DNA of 64,000 nt, from positions 1-64,000 of the forward strand of contig JBATSB010000025.1 of NCBI GenBank assembly GCA_049293015.1. Reading direction: 5' to 3'. Below the pieces are notes generated by a model. It was not told the origin of the DNA. It saw nothing but the letters and a program-made list of their open reading frames with translations, and searched no databases. The DNA comes from UBA2330 sp049293015 (GTDB lineage: Bacteria; Bacteroidota; Ignavibacteria; Tepidaquicellales; Tepidaquicellaceae). This document shows positions 62,181-64,000 of the stretch, piece after piece. The position numbers and the translations under genes were made by a program. Positions within the stretch are counted from its first letter, which is position 1. Each line of letters begins with the position of its first letter.

Positions 62181-62957
62181 ATGACTGAGGAAAAAAACAC
62201 AGAAGATCCAATGCAAGAGGACACAAAAGAAAATACAGAAGAAGGTATGGAAGAAATTTCTGAAGAAGGTACGGAAGAAGTTTCAGAAGACTCCGGAAAT
62301 GATGAAAACGTTTCGGATGATGAATCTGATGATGTGAAAAATAAAGCAGACGGTAATGTAGCTGAAGATAAAGCTGAACAGGCAGCCGAAGAAGAGGAAG
62401 AGTCGGAGTTTATGAAATGGTATGCTGTAAGAATAATTTCCGGACATGAAAATAAAGTGAAGGCATATTTAGATAATGAGATAAGAAATGAGAAACTTCA
62501 TGATAAGATCAATAATGTATTAATTCCTCTTGAGAAAGTATTTGAAGTAAAAGGCGGAAAGAAGAAAGTTAAATTCAAAAATTTCTTACCCGGGTATATT
62601 CTGATTGAAGCAGATCTTGATGAAAAGATCCGTGATTTTATTTCCAAAACACCGTCTATCATAAATATGGTAGGGTCAAAAAGTGTAAAAGGTGTTAAGC
62701 TGGATCCGATTCCTTTGAAACGTGATGAAGTAAAGCGGATCAAATCGATATTGAATGAAGAAGGTGATAAGGAAAAATTAGATATACAACTTAATGTAGG
62801 AGATCCGGTAAAAGTTACCAGCGGACCTTTTAATAACTTCAGTGGAAATATACTTGAAGTAAATCTAGAAAAGTTCAAAGTAAAAGTAATGGTAAGTATT
62901 TTTGGAAGAAAGACACCTATAGAGCTTGAGCTTACACAGGTAGAAAAAGAAAAATAA
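62181..62957 (+). CDS. nusG: Transcription factor NusG with acidic N-terminal extension
   Basis: Elongation/antitermination factor. The NGN domain starts at residue 78 (MKWYAVRIISGHENKVKAYL) and includes the FLPGYILIEADL strand; the KOW motif is near the C-terminus (VGDPVKVTSGPFNNFSGNIL). Residues 1-77 are almost wholly Glu/Asp/Ser, an unusual addition. A start at the internal Met78 (62412) would give a standard NusG of 181 residues, but the upstream ATG is the one spaced for co-expression with secE. Both starts remain possible. Confidence 0.94.
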   Translation: MTEEKNTEDPMQEDTKENTEEGMEEISEEGTEEVSEDSGNDENVSDDESDDVKNKADGNVAEDKAEQAAEEEEESEFMKWYAVRIISGHENKVKAYLDNEIRNEKLHDKINNVLIPLEKVFEVKGGKKKVKFKNFLPGYILIEADLDEKIRDFISKTPSIINMVGSKSVKGVKLDPIPLKRDEVKRIKSILNEEGDKEKLDIQLNVGDPVKVTSGPFNNFSGNILEVNLEKFKVKVMVSIFGRKTPIELELTQVEKEK

Positions 62958-62975
62958 TATTAATATTTATATAAA

Positions 62976-63401
62976 ATGGCAAAAAAAATAACAGGTTTTA
63001 TTAAGCTACAGATCCCCGCAGGTGCAGCTACAATGGCTCCTCCGGTTGGACCGGCTCTTGGTCAGAGAGGCGTGAACGGAATGGAATTCTGCAAGCAATT
63101 CAATGCAAGGACACAGGATAAAAAAGGTTACCTTATCCCGGTGGTCATTACCGTATTTTCTGATAAGTCTTTTACATTTATTACAAAGACACCTCCTGCA
63201 GCAGTACTTTTGATCAAAGCACTCGGAATTGAAAAAGGATCAGGTGTACCAAATAAAACAAAGGTCGGGAAAGTTACTCAAAAGCAGCTTAGAGAAATAG
63301 CTGAAACAAAAATGCCTGATCTTAATGTGCATGATGTAGAAGCAGCAATGAGTATGATCGCAGGAACTGCAAGAAGCATGGGACTTTCGGTAGAAAAATA
63401 A
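62976..63401 (+). CDS. rplK: Large ribosomal subunit protein uL11
   Basis: 141 residues, full length, with IKLQIPAGAATMAPPVGPAL, GQRGVNGMEFCKQFN and the C-terminal rRNA-binding signature MIAGTARSMGLSV. The PPVGPALGQ proline hinge is intact. Follows nusG by 18 bases. Confidence 0.98.
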   Translation: MAKKITGFIKLQIPAGAATMAPPVGPALGQRGVNGMEFCKQFNARTQDKKGYLIPVVITVFSDKSFTFITKTPPAAVLLIKALGIEKGSGVPNKTKVGKVTQKQLREIAETKMPDLNVHDVEAAMSMIAGTARSMGLSVEK

Positions 63402-63485
63402 TCTGCAAGAGCATTTTATTTATTAAAGTAATATAAAGTATAATAAAGATACTTTCAAATTTTTTAAATTTTTCCAATTTCAAAA

Positions 63486-64000
63486 ATGAAATTAACAAAG
63501 AAGCAGAAAGACAACTTAAAAAGAGTTGATATAGAAAAAGAATATGATCTTAAGACAGGAATTACAGAGCTTAAGAAAACTGCAACTGCAAAGTTTGATG
63601 AATCAGTAGATGTGGCAGTCAGACTTGGCGTAGATCCGAAACATGCTGATCAGGTAGTAAGAGGTACAGTATCACTTCCTCACGGGACAGGTAAAACTGT
63701 CAGAGTTCTTGTGATAGCAAAACCTGAAAAACATGATGAGGCAAGAGAAGCCGGTGCAGATCACGTAGGATATGAAGATTATGTAAAAAAGATACAGGAC
63801 GGATGGACAGATATTGATGTTATAATTGCAGCACCTGATACAATGGCTGAGCTTGGTAAAATAGGAAAGATACTCGGACCAAGAGGTCTTATGCCGAATC
63901 CAAAAAGCGGCACTGTAACTCCAAATATCGGACAGGCAGTAAAAGAAGTAAAAGCAGGAAAGATAGATTTCAGAGTTGACAAGACAGGAATCGTACATTC
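63486..64000 (+). CDS. rplA: Large ribosomal subunit protein uL1, N-terminal part (cut by window end)
   Basis: First 171 residues of L1: FDESVDVAVRLGVDPKHADQ, VRGTVSLPHGTGKTVRVLVI and the RNA-binding signature IGKILGPRGLMPNPKSGTVT. The gene continues beyond the window. Starts at ATG 63486, 84 bases after rplK; a reverse-strand frame over the same bases is a shadow. Confidence 0.97.
   Translation, partial: MKLTKKQKDNLKRVDIEKEYDLKTGITELKKTATAKFDESVDVAVRLGVDPKHADQVVRGTVSLPHGTGKTVRVLVIAKPEKHDEAREAGADHVGYEDYVKKIQDGWTDIDVIIAAPDTMAELGKIGKILGPRGLMPNPKSGTVTPNIGQAVKEVKAGKIDFRVDKTGIVH

Noticed and set aside
63672..63998. Reverse-strand frame over rplA
   Set aside because: rplA is unambiguous on the forward strand; the reverse frame is a shadow.

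Overview
The window looks like chromosomal DNA of a bacterium in the Bacteroidota/Ignavibacteriota (FCB) group, most likely an Ignavibacteria relative. The reasons are low GC, scarce Shine-Dalgarno sequences, frequent TTG starts, and at least eight intact secreted proteins ending in a type IX secretion (T9SS) C-terminal domain of the NYPNPFNP ... VYDxLGNEV ... SGVYFYKL ... KRMxLLK type. The placement is inferred from protein style, not from an rRNA.

Layout. 1-7.5 kb: the 3' part of dnaG, then trmO, nusB, a UMF1-type transporter, a SirB1-like protein, a PLD-like secreted protein and a PGM1-like ATP-grasp peptide ligase. 7.5-12 kb: a dockerin-type secreted protein and a large cyclase/STAND ATPase/TPR regulator. 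12-20 kb: tRNA-Leu; ispF-PAP2-lnt forward; and a tight reverse operon rodZ-like, ligA, fRMsr and two HU-like genes. 20-25.6 kb: a lipoprotein, a 1.1 kb repeat-rich gap, a dienelactone hydrolase, an ABC ATPase overlapping an outer-membrane barrel gene, and an anti-sigma type ATPase. 25.6-27.4 kb: mdh and tRNA-Ala-rplU-rpmA (reverse). 28-31 kb: two T9SS cargo genes and a duplicated, frameshifted T9SS tail. 33-39.4 kb: rimP-nusA-infB-rbfA-truB, with an apparent terminator/attenuator just before rimP. 41-52 kb: an island of six reverse-strand T9SS cargo genes (two tandem paralogues, an arylsulfotransferase, a CotH protein, an unknown and a YCF48/BNR-type propeller). 52-60 kb: a catalytically degenerate beta-lactamase-fold protein, tRNA-Ser, a LEA2 lipoprotein, LysE, a RING/TPR membrane protein and another T9SS cargo gene. 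60-64 kb: a 21-bp tandem array, then tRNA-Tyr/Gly/Thr, rpmG, tRNA-Trp, secE, nusG, rplK and rplA (cut by the window end).

The most unusual signal is the repeat landscape. Heptanucleotide (7-bp) arrays such as AATTACG/AGTTACG, AATGTAT/AATGTTC and AATTCTT occur between genes, and the same heptads make up a fixed 28-bp segment inside five intact T9SS signal-coding regions, between the TxIxY and LKVYDVLG motifs. One extra copy of the signal carries three heptads instead of four and is frameshifted exactly there. This raises the possibility that heptad slippage switches or destroys T9SS secretion signals, which is my inference. Several other dispersed hairpin elements (a two-hairpin GAAAC/CCAAAC element, a MITE-like pair, a GAGTCT-AGACTC palindrome, a 13-bp array bracketed by inverted hairpins) fill the gaps.

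No CRISPR array, insertion-sequence transposase, prophage or rRNA gene was seen.
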